From Heterocephalus glaber (Eukaryota; Chordata; Mammalia; Rodentia; Bathyergidae), in assembly GCF_000247695.1 (NCBI RefSeq), contig NW_004624743.1:9379366-9443365 (forward strand): 64,000 bases of DNA. The letters run 5' to 3'. A program made the translations under genes and the position numbers. Positions 1 through 11,978 of this stretch are shown piece by piece (positions within the stretch are counted from its first letter, which is position 1; every line of letters starts with the position of its first letter). The notes beneath the pieces were generated by a model, which did no database searches, had not been told where the DNA came from, and was given only the letters and a program-made list of their open reading frames with translations.

Positions 1-986
1 TAATTTCCCACCACCATGACACTATACCCAACATCCTCAGTTTAAAGGAGCAGAGGTTGAAATTGGCTCTTGCTTTAAGGGGATTCAATCTATGGTTATC
101 TAGCTGCAAGGTTCGTGGTCAAAGGGCATGGTGGAGAAAAGCTTCTTAATTCACGGCAGGTGGGAATTAGAGAACAGGAACAGTGCTAGAAAAGAAGAGG
201 CGAGGGACCAGATATACTACCCAAGGTCAGACCTCACAACCCACCCAGGAAACAGCCAGTAGTGTACTCCACCAATCCCTTGGGGAGCTCTCAAGATAAT
301 CAAGCCAACAGAATCAAGCTTAACCATCACATCTCATGCACTGTCACCTTGATAGCCAAACACATTTCCCTAGATTATACTTTATCCCAAAATAAGGCCA
401 TAATTCTGCTTCACATGGTACAACTATCTTGGGTACAACTGAAAATGTGGTTGTCCCTTCCCCAATGTCTTGCCAGTTTTAGTATTTTTCAAAAATCGAA
501 ATCCAGGTTTCTTGTGAGACTCAAAGTAAATTCTTAGCTGAGAATCTCTGTAAAAAATCTCAGAAATAGTTCACATAATCCCAAGGTATAGGAGAAACAT
601 TCTTCTTCCAAAAGGGAGGGATAGTGGGATAGAAAGAAATCAGAACAAAGCAAGACCAAAAGCAGCAGGATAAACATTAAATCCTGTAGCTCTATGTCCA
701 GCATTTGGGGCAAGTTGAGATGAGATATAAGCTCCAAGAGGTTTGAGCAGCCCCACCCTTATGGCCTTGTCAGCTGCAGAACTCATGGCTTCTCTCTGGG
801 CTGGCTCCACTCACAGCCTGCAGCTCTCTTTGGTAAATTTTCCACATTCCCCTGCACCTTTGGTTTCATTCCCACAGCTTCATGCACTGCTCTCTCAGGG
901 GCTTATTGCCTAACCATACCGGCCTTCCTTTGAAATCCAGGTAAAAGTTTTCTGACTCTACAATTTCTACATTCTGCATGCTAGTA
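1..986. other. Unique-looking AT-rich sequence, no gene seen
   Basis: I see no recognisable repeat and no exon-like frame with splice signals. The two short open frames here (91 and 67 codons) are of chance length for this base composition. The stretch ends at the target-site duplication of the first ID SINE. Confidence 0.5.
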
Positions 987-1003
987 AAAACCAACATCAT
1001 ACA

Positions 1004-1092
1004 GCCGGGAATTTAGCTCAGTGGTTATACCGCCTGCCTTGCAAGCACAAGGTCCCAAGTTCAATCCTGGTGCCAATAAAAAAAAAAAAAAC
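1004..1092 (+). mobile_element. ID-type SINE (tRNA-derived), with TSD
   Basis: A tRNA-like head carries an A-box-like TTTAGCTCAGTGGTTAT and a B-box-like AGTTCAATCC, followed by a 13-A tail after an ATA. It is flanked by the 14-bp direct repeat AAAACCAACATCAT (987-1000 and 1099-1112), the mark of L1-mediated insertion. The GGTTATACCGCCTGCC segment differs from the common rodent ID form GGTAGAGCGC. Confidence 0.9.
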
Positions 1093-1112
1093 AGTCAGAA
1101 AACCAACATCAT

Positions 1113-2054
1113 GTGGTCTACACCAAGGTCTGCTGTCAGAGGAAGCAGTAGCCAGGCCTCCTTGGATGATGGCTACAGTGACCTCTGAGTGTCTGGAAGG
1201 ATGACTGAAAAGACTGAAATGAATCCAAAAGAACCAATTCTCTAAGAAACCCTTCTTGAACAGGAGACTCAGGGACACTCATCTCAAATGAAATGTTGAC
1301 ATATTTGCACAGTGACCCTCCTATCAGTGGGTTCTTGCTTATTCCTGAGATGCCCTCCAGGCATCTTTCTTCTTTTTCCTGTACAAAGTACTTGGTTTCT
1401 TTTCAATGACACTAATCTTTTCATCAACCTCATACCTCATTCAACCTCTGGTTCCTTTTGAGCCAAGATTAAGATTTCCAAAGATTTTCCTCTGCCTTTT
1501 GCCCTTTATTTTCACTATAAATCTGGCTAAATGCAGCTAGCAATACTTATGCCACAGCCTAAATATTAGGCTGTTTTGAAGTTAGCCTACAAGATCCATT
1601 AGCCTACTCCCCTTAATCTCGGCCTCCTGCAAAGTTTTGGGACATGGGGAAAATGTAGACAAATTTTCTGCAGTGTAGCACATATGGCTTTGATTCCAAC
1701 TGCCAATGGAGTTTTTGTTCTCAAATGAAACCTCCTGAGCCTGGTCTTTACTGTCCACATTCCTATCAGCATTCTGGTATTCCAAGCTTCCACCATTATC
1801 TCCCATCAAGTTCTGCTTACAGCACTATAGACTTCTCTGCCCTATGTCTGCAAACCTTTCTAAATTCCTCTGATCAATCAATTCCAAAGGCTTCTGAATC
1901 ACATGGTCAGCTATACTCATCTCAATGATCCCACTTCTCTGGTAACAATTTTCTATACTTTACTAATCTGCTAGGCATTTCTTAATCCAGGCAAGTTGAG
2001 CGTCTCACATTCTTACCAAAATATCATGAGATATGAATTATAATTAAGAATTTA
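1113..2054. other. No gene seen; unassigned sequence
   Basis: Unassigned sequence between an ID SINE and an MIR fragment. The overlapping short frames around 1582-1928 on both strands lack supporting splice signals and read as chance. Confidence 0.45.
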
Positions 2055-2160
2055 AGATATGAAATAACTTTTGCAAGTCTACACAGTGAATAACTGGTGA
2101 GATCTGGCATGGTTCAAACCCAAGTACTTTACACAAGAGCCTCTATCAACCCCTGTGCTT
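2055..2160 (-). mobile_element. MIR SINE fragment
   Basis: It resembles the reverse complement of the MIR core: an ACACAGTGAATAACTGGTGAG-like segment followed by TTCAAACCCAAGTACTTTACAC, the usual end of an inverted MIR. It is old and diverged, so the ends are approximate. Confidence 0.55.
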
Positions 2161-2532
2161 GGTGCTCCAACCTCACCCCTCAGTCACCCTCTCCTCTAGT
2201 TAGATCCCTCCTCTCTCCTTTTTGACTTTCTTCTCTAAGACAATGTTTGTCTCCATTTACTTCTCCCTCCTCAATATTTCTCTCTTCCTCCTCTCTCTTC
2301 ATAAATCAAACTAAATATAGGGTTCAAATAAGTTTCTTTAAATAGTGACCATTTTGTATCTCTGTTCTTAATTTAAAGGGGATCAACAGTATAGGAAAAG
2401 AAAACACACCTTTACCCAGCTATGTCTCTTCCCTATAAAACAAATTGTCAAAACTAAGTTGCTGTCTATTTCTGTGTAGCTCCTGAATGCTCTGTTTCTT
2501 GAGAGGATAAAATGTTTCTTACTACTCCAAAT

Positions 2533-2885
2533 TGGTACTATGGCCTGAATTTTATCCTATCAGAATGTACATGTTAAATCCCTCATCACTAGGCAACGGT
2601 GGTGGTGCTGGATCCTTTACGGAGGTCATTAAGAATAAATGAAGTTGTAAGGTTGTAGCATTCATCAGACAGAACTAGTATAACTATAAAAGAAGACGAT
2701 ATGTCAGAAATTCCCCCTTGACCACATGAGGACACAGAAAAAAGGCAGCCATGTGTAAGCCACTAAGAGAGATGTTATCAGGAACCAATCAGTTGGCATA
2801 CAGCCTGCAGAGCTGTGCAAAATAAATTCTTGTTGTATACACTTCTCAGTCTGCTTTATTTGCTAAGGCAGTCTGAGCTGAAAAA
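2533..2885 (+). mobile_element. MLT1-type MaLR LTR (ancient)
   Basis: It follows the plan of mammalian MLT1 LTRs: ATGGCCTGAATTTTATCC near the start, GACCACATGAGGACACAG in the middle, and AATAAATTCTTGTTGTATAC at the polyadenylation region. No internal retroviral sequence is visible, so this is a solo LTR. It is diverged and inert. Confidence 0.65.
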
Positions 2886-3193
2886 TATAATTTGTCTTAG
2901 AAATGTAGTTCTTTTTGTGAGAATGTTTCACACTTTAAAATATTAGTAGCATGATTTCAAGTTGAGCATTCACCTCAATCCTGAATAATTTTGAACTTAT
3001 TGACCCTTGCTTAAGATGTTTTCTGGACAGAGAATAAAAGTATTCCTAAAATAATTATAGTAAAAAGTGATTCATTATTTAAATCATTTGTCCAAGATTT
3101 ACCTGATGACTTAAGATAGAAAACCATTTTTCTGAAAAGCTAAAGGTTTTTGACAGATATAACCTGGATCCTTCCTATTAAAAAAAGAATGGA

Positions 3194-3276
3194 GGGCCAG
3201 AGATTTAGCTCAGTGGTTCCACCGCCTTGCAAGTGCAAGGTCCTGAGTTCGATCCCCAGTACCAAAAAAAAAAAAA
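3194..3276 (+). mobile_element. ID-type SINE
   Basis: Same ID variant as at 1004: GATTTAGCTCAGTGGTTCCACCG, then GAGTTCGATCCCCAGTACC and a 13-A tail. The tail runs into GAAT, and AAAAAAGAAT also lies just upstream (3181-3190), consistent with an A-rich target-site duplication. A four-base GCCT unit seen in the other copies is missing after CCACC. Confidence 0.9.
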
Positions 3277-3299
3277 GAATAGAAAGAGAGGTCCCTATA

Positions 3300-5352
3300 T
3301 TTAATTACATGTAGGTTTGAAATGTGGTGACTTTTTTTCAGTTATTTTATTCAATATTCAGTAGATGACCCTGCCACCAATTCCATCCACATCTGATAAA
3401 AGAAAAATAAACCACTCATCCAGGACTAAGAAGAACTGAACCCAAGAAAAATACTCTTTTTCAAACTCCCTTTATTTTCCACACTAACAGTGTTATGAAT
3501 AACACTGCTGTGCAGCCACTCACTGGAGTTCTTGAAACATCAAACAGCATTAAAAAAATACAAGTGGTTCTAATTATTTCTCCACTGGGAATCCTTGGCT
3601 TCATTGAAAGGGGCATATGAGTTATTTGATGGCCAAATGGCAAAAGAAAAAGAAAACTTTACAGAGAACATCTCCACAGACATCCCTTCTAGGTTTTATG
3701 AAACATCAACACATTCTGGCTTGAGGACTTGTTTTGGTGAACTCTAAGAAGTGAAGAACTGCTGTGAACTCCTGCCTCATCTTCCCATGAGATAAGTTAG
3801 GAGATGCAAAAAGTGAGGGCCTTGCATCTGGGCTTAAGACCTGCTTCTTCTGATCCAGCCATAACCTTTTCTTGGAAACCTGTACATCAAGGCCTTGGCG
3901 GCCCCTGTACTTCCTCCTAAGCAGTCTGCTATTTTTCCTCTAGCTTACCCAAAATAGCTGAGCAGAGTTTTAGTGCAGTTGGTGTGCCAGTGTTTATACG
4001 ACTGTGTGTTGCCGAGTTTCTTCCTGCGGGCAACCGGAGATTTCTGCAAGTGGCAAAAGAACAAAAAGAAGGTAGTCCTGACCGTTTGTTTTTTTCCTAG
4101 AAAATTTATAGATCCACTGTCCTTTCTCAAAATCACTCCAGCATTAAAAGACATTTAACATGTCTGAATGGTGGAACTGTAAGAGGACCAAGAACTTTCT
4201 TTGTTCTCTGAAAAAAAAAGAAAGCACTTATTCCATTTGAAGCCCAAATATTTAGAATTACAGTGTATTACAACTGATATATTTAGGCCTATTATTGTTT
4301 CAGATGCTGCAAAGGGAAGAGAAATATAGAAAATTCCTTCTGGAAAAAATTCTACTATATTACTTCCAGGCATTCTATTTTTAAATGCAAAGTCCAATAT
4401 TTGGGAGGAGAAACACAAGTGGTAGAGCAAACAGGTCCCACCTTGAGGAGGGAAGAAGAAATACATTTGCTAAGTTTTAACTATTTATCCAGAAGCTCTG
4501 TTTTCTCTTACAATATTTGGCCTTTATTTTCCAGAATTTGAGAAACAGAGGCCCCGTTCCTTGCTTCATGCTCCTCTTCTCTGTTCAATACAACACAACA
4601 AAATAAAGAGGCAGTCTGGGGCTTTCCTTTCTGTTTTATTCTCCCCAGCAGGTTCTTGCTGCTCTTGCAATTCCCAGTTACACCATTGCTGGCCCTTCAG
4701 CTATGATATAGAATAAATGTAAGGTAGAGATTCAATTCAAAATCTCTGCATCAGCACCCAATTATTAACCAAGCATGGAGGGAAAAGAGCCAAGAACAAA
4801 ACTACAGATTATACTCAGAAAGTCTTCCTCACTTACAATCCTTCACCTTTCCCTGAAACCAAAGCCGAGGACTACTCAGAAGATCTGGCTACCATTTCTT
4901 CTGACCTGAGCGGACTTATGACCCTCAGATGCCCTGAATATTCTTAGCTCCTCCACTCCAAACACATCATCTAAAGTAAAACTAGTATTTGACCAGGGAT
5001 GATTGCTTTATAGTCTTCAAAACCTCTCTAAACTCACATATGTGGAAAAACTAAACAAGGTTCTTTCTAGATGTACAAATACATGTAAGTATGTGCCCAT
5101 GTTTGCTTTGCTGGGGTCCTAAGATGTAACACCGTCCTTCTGACGGTTCCTAGATGAATGCTTATCCCTTAACTTCCACATGAATCGACTGACCCAGCCT
5201 GATGTGGTTCACTCCTGTGGCTGATGTCCCATGGAAATCATGAGAATAAACGTCAAAGAGTATCAAACATTAATGTTTCATCCAGCTGCCAATGTGGTAG
5301 CTTCCTAATAATAGTATGAAGGCACCAAGAACACCAGGTGCTTACATTTATT
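3300..5352. other. No gene seen; mostly unique sequence
   Basis: AT-rich, mostly unassigned. A minus-strand open frame at 4155-4466 has a strong acceptor-like tract internally, but I found no matching donor, so it is not called. A 24-A run closes the stretch. Confidence 0.4.
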
Positions 5353-5376
5353 AAAAAAAAAAAAAAAAAAAAAAAA
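5353..5376 (+). repeat. Poly(A) tract of 24
   Basis: An uninterrupted run of 24 A. The upstream sequence is not a recognisable SINE or L1 end, so this may be the tail of a short, decayed retroposed fragment or a simple homopolymer. Confidence 0.9.
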
Positions 5377-5379
5377 CAG

Positions 5380-8300
5380 CCCTGAAAGAGAGCTCCTCTG
5401 GCAGAGTACACAAACCTTTATATTGAACCTTTCATCCCCAGCACTTTTTAAGAATTACTTCATTAATCTTCAAAGCAGCATATAAGGCACGTAAAACTAT
5501 CCGCTCTGCAATTTTAAATGCCTCACTTAATAAGACTGGGACAGACTGCAGTGACAGCATTACAAGGACTGAGCCCAGGTCCCCCGGCCAAGCCTGGCTC
5601 CATACAGGCAGGCCACCATCCGGTGCAGGAGCCTTCTTTAGCCTCCATCACCCCAGTGTTCCTGTCCATTCCCTCTCCATATCATGACCCATTTTCTCCT
5701 CTAGGGCTGCATCTGTGTGCAGAACTTTCCATTATCCATCACCCCAAAGTTGCTCATCTTTCTAAATTCCCATGTCTCTGCCTACATGTTGAGAGAAGCA
5801 CTGAGTTAATCAGAGAAATGTCTTTGTGATGCACATTTCATAGGTCCCATATGTCACCCTCCTACGTATATTCTGTCAAAGACCTTATGAAGATGATGTC
5901 TTCTTACAAATATAATGATAAGAATAATAGAGTAAACAAGAGAATCTGGCAAATCCCTCATAAATGATATTAGAGCAAGGTAGATTTACCTAATCATTGG
6001 GTCCTTCAAGGTAGAAGATAAATTAGGTAATGTGGACTGAACCGTAACTATCCCACCCTGCTTTATGAGTGTGAGTGTGAGAGTGAGTGTGAGATGCATC
6101 CCTTTATGATAAATAGTTTCTAGGTTTCCACTTACGCACGCTAATCTTCATCAGTAGATTCTTTGCATTTTCCTTTCCTTTAGGTCTTAGATATCTGTTT
6201 TACATTTTAGATATTGTGTTTATTATCTGGTGAAGGGACAATTACTGCACTGTGCTTACATCTTCAAAAAAACTTGTTAACCAACACCCATTCTAGAATG
6301 ATTTAAAACATCAAAAAATTATACATCTCTACCGCAACCATTTGGAAAGATTAAAATAGTGAGGCAAAAGAAAGCTGCAAATATGATTATTCTTTGGTTT
6401 GCGATTTCATTCTTGCTCTAAAAATACATGAGTTCAGCATCATTAAATCTTTTCCATAGTTTTTCAGTTGTTCACCTAACCCGACAATGTGACTGATCAA
6501 AAGGAGAACAGGCCTTCTAGTATATTGAAAACACTTGTTCTGTAGAAATACTTGTTTAGGTTAGATCCCAGAAATTACATCTGCAACTAACATTTAATCT
6601 ACATGCTGATGGCTCTGCTGACATCCCAAATCCCTCTATGCAATTTGCATACAAAGGTACCAGCACCAAATCCGGGAGGATTCCTCCCGGGACCCTTTGA
6701 GAGAGAACACATCTTACTCTAATCTGGAAAAAATGTAAATTTCTCAACAGGAATATGCCTCTGAGAGGAGTAAACTACAGGGTGGCAAGATGCAAGAGCC
6801 ACTGTGCTAACCCTTACACTTTTGTTCAAGATGGGACTCTGTATCAGCATTCACATCTACATTCAGATAAACGCAAATGTCTCCCACGCCCAACCCAGTG
6901 TCTGCTACACAACAGAGTCTCAGAAACGTTTTGCTTTTAAAAATGAGTAGAAAAATGCAGTATGCAAACATCAAATATTAGTAATTTTATTGCTATCCCC
7001 CATTTTACATGACCCAAAACTTGCTATCTTCCATTAGAGAAAATGAGAAGCAGTTGGCAATAGTTTAATTATACCTTAGAAGATGTACAAAAACATAAAA
7101 TCTATGCTCATAAAACTAAGCCAGAAAACATCGAACTGCCTAAGTATGGCCATTCCCAACTGCCCTGCATTTCCTTCTTAAGCGCCACTTAAATGTTCCC
7201 TTATTGCTAATTCCAGATATGTGTCTTAAATAAGTAATAAGATAATTAGCTCTGAAGTATACACGCTCAACAGGCCAACTATTAAAATCATACAAGACCC
7301 TGAGAAAAAGTAGTGCTTTATAAAAGGAAATCATGAAACTCCGTGGAAGTGAAGTCATCTGCTGTTGCCCAGGACTGAGTCAGACAGGCAGGTGCCTTGT
7401 GTGGTCTTTGTGATTTCACCTATCCACGATGGGGATTCTTATGGATAGCAAGAGAGTGGGATCTAGTTAGAATGAAAAACTAGCATGTGACAGCCCCCAG
7501 TCTGAGAGTGATTTTCATTTTCTCCTGCTTTGTTTTCTTACACACTGTAGACACTGAATAAATATTTGAGGCAACTTTTCTCACCTGTAAAATGTAGTCT
7601 TAAAAGTTGTTTCTAGGACTAGTTTTTTGGTGATTCCAAAGTGTAAAGTTTTCGTTGACAAAGAAGAGATCTACCACAATTAGAAGAACGTTTTATAAAT
7701 GAGGATATGACTCCTCTGTGAAATTTATCATTGGCCATCTCAAAACACTGGCTCCACCTGAGTCAAAATGAGGGCTTCCCATTTTCTTTAATGTTGAACT
7801 GCCTTAGGTCTAAGATGTGTTATCTCATTGTGAAAATTAGATTATTCCCAATACTAAGAAATCACATGGGCTTGGCTTCTCATCTTTATCTGAGGCAGAT
7901 GCATACTGGAGAACCAGTGCTGAACGTCCTGCCAAAGACTAGCAATCAACAGGGCAGATTGGACCAGACTGTGTCCTTAACTAACTCGGCTCTTTCACAC
8001 CCCAGAGACTCAGCTACTCCAGCATCCCCAAAGCAATATAAACTGGAAACTTCAAGTTTAACTGAACAAAACTGACCAGGATCCAGCCACCTGGAACCAC
8101 TTAGACTGGACCGTTCGGTGAGTACTTACTGACCCCTCCTCTGTGCATGGTCCTACACTAGACAGTTAGAGTTCAGGGATACACACGAAATAACTCTGCC
8201 CTCAGAGCTGAGATTCTAGTAGGTACATAAAGAAGTGAATAGAGAAATACGTGAAATAAATGCTAGGTGGGCACAAGGGCAAGATGGTAAAGCAGCACAA

Positions 8301-8499
8301 AAGAAAAGCACCTAACAGCTTTGGGAGGCCAGACCAGGCATTCTGGAGGAGGTGATATCTAAGGTGAGATCTGAATGACCACCGGTGAAGAACAGTGATC
8401 AGACCTGGGGGAAGAGCAACTCAGTTGGCAAAACAGGAAGTCCAGTGTCAGCTAGCACTGGTATGGCAGCAGACAACGAGGCAGTATTGCTCCCCTTGC
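5380..8499. other. No gene seen; unique sequence with one small simple repeat
   Basis: No identifiable coding exon or young mobile element. A small GTGTGA-type simple repeat lies at about 6067-6094. Open frames at 5518-5829 and 7731-8075 lack similarity I recognise or flanking splice signals. Confidence 0.45.
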
Positions 8500-8504
8500 C
8501 TGTG

Positions 8505-8675
8505 TTCCTCCCCTACCTGCAGAATCCCATTTTAGAGAGCTGTTAATGTACAGATTTCTGGGCCACAGCCATGCCTGGCTGAATCAGAATCTCTTGGGTT
8601 GAAGCACAGAGCTCTGTGTCGTAAAAGCTCATAAGGTGATTTTAATGAAAGGGAAGGCTTGGGAGCCACTGCAAT
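8505..8675 (+). mobile_element. MER5A-like hAT DNA transposon fragment
   Basis: Segments match the MER5A plan in order: CAGATTTCTGGGCCACAG, CTGAATCAGAATCTCTTGGG and AAGGTGATTTTAATG, then GGGAGCCACTG near the terminal inverted repeat. It is non-autonomous and diverged. Confidence 0.6.
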
Positions 8676-8791
8676 GACCAGCAGCACCTTCACAGAGGGG
8701 CTTCCAGCATCCAGGAACTGAGGGTGCTCATTGGTCTGTACAGAAGGTTAGCAACAGAGAGCCTTGAGTGCACTCCCAGTCACAAGCTGAA

Positions 8792-9135
8792 TGTGTTAGT
8801 CAGCCTTCGATTACCATAACAAAAGGCCTGAAATAATCAACTTAAAAAGAGGAAAGATTTGTCCACACTTTTGTTAGCTCCAGTCCCTGGTTTCTGGCTG
8901 GAGGACATGGCAGAGGGAGCTGCTCACCTTATGGCAGCCAGGAACCAGAGACAGATGGGAGTGGGCCTGGGTCCCAATCCTCTGCCCTCAAGGGCACAGC
9001 CTCAGTGCTCTAACTTCCTCCACGAGGCCCAACCTCCTGACGGTTCCACTCCTTCCCAGTAGAGCCATAGGCTGGTGACCAAACTTTTAAAACATGGGCC
9101 TTTGGGGAACCTTCCAGAGCCATACTATGGCTCTG
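8792..9135 (-). mobile_element. MaLR-family LTR
   Basis: Reverse-strand MaLR LTR: TGTTAGTCAGCCTTCGATTACC at one end, GGAGGACATGGCAGAGG and ATGGCAGCCAGGAACCAGAG in the middle, and a CATGGGCCTTTGGGGAACC end. It contains two open frames of about 70 codons that are by-products of the LTR. Confidence 0.65.
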
Positions 9136-9435
9136 CAGTTGTGGAACAGGTTCATTGCACCAGAAAAAAGGACTACAGTCGTGGACAGATCACCCAGCTA
9201 GGATTCGGCCACAGAGGAAAACATCAGCATTCAGAAACCACAGTAGAAGACATAGCAGAGCAAATCACAAGAACAAAGACAAAACGTAGATGAGGAATCT
9301 TGAAGTCAAGATAGCACGAATTGAGTGTCAGGATGCTGGGCCAGGCACGCATCTGGGAGTCACCTGAACTCTGATGTTGAAAGAGGACAGTTTCTAGGTC
9401 TAACTTAGGAAGGCCCGACATACTTCAGGAATGGC

Positions 9436-9815
9436 TGGTGTATTCGCCACTTTCCCTTCACTGTGACTAAACACCCAACACCCACAACATACAGGAGAAG
9501 AGGTTTATTTTGGCTCATGGTTTCAGTCCATAGTTGTCTGTCTCCAAAGCAAGAACCAATGGCAGAAGTGCACAGCAGAGGAAAAGCTGCTCAACCATGG
9601 CAGCCCGGAAGCTGAGAGAGAGGGGAGGAGCTGTGGAGGGAGATGCAGCCTCCTAGGTCACGCCTCCAGTGACTGTCTCCAACCAGGCCCTACCTCCTAA
9701 CAGTGCATCCAGCTACTGAACTCATGGCTGGGAGAATCCACCCCAAGATCCAACCACCTTCCACACACAGGAAACTTTGGGGGACATTTTAGATTTAAAT
9801 GATAAGATACTGGGG
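9436..9815 (-). mobile_element. MaLR-family LTR
   Basis: Reverse-strand LTR with GAGGTTTATTTTGGCTCATGG, TTTCAGTCCATAGTTGTC, CAACCATGGCAGCCCGGAAG, the GCCCTACCTCCTAACAG region and TTTGGGGGACATTTTAGAT at the far end. It has the same orientation as the LTR about 300 bp upstream, but the two differ in length and sequence, so a single provirus is not evident. Confidence 0.75.
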
Positions 9816-10404
9816 TGAGTCATACTTTAACTCAGTATTCTAATAAAACCACTGAATCCCTTTTGCCCTTTTATCATTCCCAGTGCTTGCAAATCTATGG
9901 CTCTTGAGACTTCAACAACCATCTCCTTTATAAATACATGGAAACTGTTCATTCCTAGCCAGTCTTGACTTTCAGACTGAGGTGTCCCCTAGCAGGGCTA
10001 GCAACCCCTCCATGGATATTTGGGATCAACATAACTTGCGTTTGTGATTTGGCATCACTGGTCAATACTGCCCTTCCTAATGCAAACAATCAAACTCCTT
10101 TTATCCAAAGTTGTTTTCTGACTTACTGTGCATTTAGAGAGTAATTAATTTCACTTCTGTTTTTAAACAACTAGCAGAGTTTCTGCAGGTCATAGAATCA
10201 ATTCAAAAAAAGCTACGAGCATTAGCAAACAAAAAGCCCCAGCTGTGTCCTGTTACATTAATTAATCCAACCCTGGCGTTCATGCTCTCGGTATCCTAGC
10301 CAGGATGACATTCATCCACTTCCAATACTCACTGCAGCTTTAATCAAGAGGTATATTAACACCTTCTCCAATTAGCTTTCTGTAGGAAAATACAGTGTCA
10401 TATA

Positions 10405-10720
10405 TGCTACTGACTACAAAATCAGATCTGATTCAATCTCACCCCACTGATTAACTCGTGTGAATTTGGGCAAGCTACTTATCCCCAAGGCCTTTATGTG
10501 TAAAATGATGCTGTTAATATTGCCTCACTCTTGGGCTGGGCATTTAGCTCGGTGGTTCCACTGCCTGCCTTGCAAGCACAAGGTCCCGAGTTCAATTCCT
10601 GATACCAAAAAAAAAATTTTACCTCACTCTTTAGTGCATGGAACTGCTTGAGATTGAGATAATGCTGTGTAAGTAAAGCATCTGGCGAAGCACAAGTTCA
10701 TTGTTTTCATTTTTGTCACC
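10405..10720 (+). mobile_element. MIR SINE, split by an ID insertion
   Basis: A forward MIR with a tRNA-like part and core (TGTGAATTTGGGCAAGCTACTTATC, TGTAAAATGATGCTGTTAATATTGCCTCAC). It is interrupted by the ID SINE at 10533 and resumes at about 10622 (GAGATAATGCTGTGTAAGTAAAGCA). Confidence 0.7.
10533..10616 (+). mobile_element. ID-type SINE nested in MIR, with TSD
   Basis: GGGCTGGGCATTTAGCTC head, CCGAGTTCAATTCCTGATACC and a 10-A tail. It is flanked by the 10-bp direct repeat CCTCACTCTT at 10523-10532 and 10622-10631. The duplicated bases belong to the interrupted MIR, so the relative ages are clear. Confidence 0.92.
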
Positions 10721-11202
10721 ATTATTATTCAGGCCATTCCCGTCTGTGGGCCCAATGAGGTCACATGCAGAGAAATCACGTGGTTTTTACAGGGATCTCC
10801 TCTAGGAACTCCAGAGCCAGTGCTGCTCCTATTCATGATCAAATGCAATCTACTACAAGGTCACATCTGCCCTGCTCTTCTCCTGCCAGGCACCCCTGTC
10901 ACTACTGCCATCAGCATGACCCCTCTCAGCCTGTGATGCTCTGATGACGTCACACACCAGCGGTTGTTCTCAGGAACCCAGCAATGCAGAGCGTGCTTGT
11001 GAGAACATTTCTTCAGGGAGTGTCCTCAGTCCCACTCTGCCTACAGAACCACTGTGGGTCCAGCCCAGAGTTAACTGATTATAAGAGAAGCACCGGGCTA
11101 TCCTTCAGAACTTCTCCTTCTAGGCTCTTCCCACCATCTCTCCCAGAATCAGCAGCAGAATGACCACAGTGCAGTTCAGAGGTTACCAGCAAAGCATCTG
11201 AA
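10721..11202. other. No gene seen
   Basis: Moderately GC-rich unassigned sequence between two SINEs. No exon signal recognised. Confidence 0.4.
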
Positions 11203-11403
11203 GCCAGGCGTGGTGGGACACATCTGTCATCCCAGCACTCTGGGAGGCTGAGACAGGAGGATCACAAGCTCAAGTACAGCCTGGGCAACTTAGCAACACA
11301 GCAAGACTCTGTCTCAAGAATTTAAAATGAGAAAAACGGCTGGAGATGTAGCTCTGTGTGAATGACTTGGGTTCAATTCTAATACCACCAACAAAAGAAA
11401 AAA
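11203..11403 (+). mobile_element. Composite B1-dID SINE
   Basis: The B1 (7SL-derived) left part reads GCCAGGCGTGGTGGGACACA, then CATCCCAGCACTCTGGGAGG and AGACTCTGTCTCAAG. An A-rich linker joins it to a shortened ID part (GGCTGGAGATGTAGCTC, GGGTTCAATTCTAATACC). This B1-dID architecture is known from squirrels and several other non-murine rodents, so it helps with taxonomy. Confidence 0.88.
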
Positions 11404-11640
11404 GGATCCAAGTCACATGTCTTAGGTTTAAGGGGGAAATTATAGCAGACTCTATATCCTCAGTTTTTAAACTTTTTTCAGGAAAACAACCTGACATAAT
11501 AACAATGCAATTCATATGGAAATTGTGGGTCTGTGCATAAGACAGAGGACCTGAAATACTCAGCATGGGGCCTGGCAAGTAGCAATAGCTCAGTGAATGG
11601 TGGTTATGCTCAGCAGCTACCACTCCCTTTCTGGTAACCT

Positions 11641-11978
11641 GTGGCAGACTGAGTGTGCATGCTCCCCCACCTTTCCGCGCTGAAATCTAATCCCCAAAAC
11701 AATGGTATTTGGAGATGGAACATTTGGGAGCAATTGGATCTTGAAGGCACTGCCCTCATGAAGTAGATCCGTGCCACTGTGAGAAGACAGAGAGCCAGCC
11801 AGCTCTCTGTCCACCATGGGAGGGGTCAAGAGAAGCCAGCTGTTGGTGGCTGGAAGCATTCACTCACAAGTCCTCCTCTAGCACTCCAACCTCCAGAACT
11901 GTGGGAAATGAACTGCTTTGTTTAAGCCGCCCAGTCTGTGATAACTTGGTACAGCAGCCCCAAATCACTGGAACACCA
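11641..11978 (+). mobile_element. MLT1-type MaLR LTR (ancient)
   Basis: Clear MLT1 plan: CAATGGTATTTGGAGATGGA, GCACTGCCCTCATGAAG, GTGAGAAGACAGAGAGCCAG, AACCTCCAGAACTGTGGGAA and TTTAAGCCGCCCAGTCTGTG. Solo LTR with no internal sequence. Confidence 0.85.

Noticed and set aside
1004..1092. tRNA-like A and B boxes
   Set aside because: These belong to ID SINEs with A tails and TSDs, not to functional tRNA genes; no cloverleaf with a proper acceptor stem is formed.
4155..4466. 103-codon minus-strand frame with a strong internal acceptor (TTCTCTTCCCTTTGCAG)
   Set aside because: No donor in a usable position follows the acceptor within the open part, and the product is not recognised.
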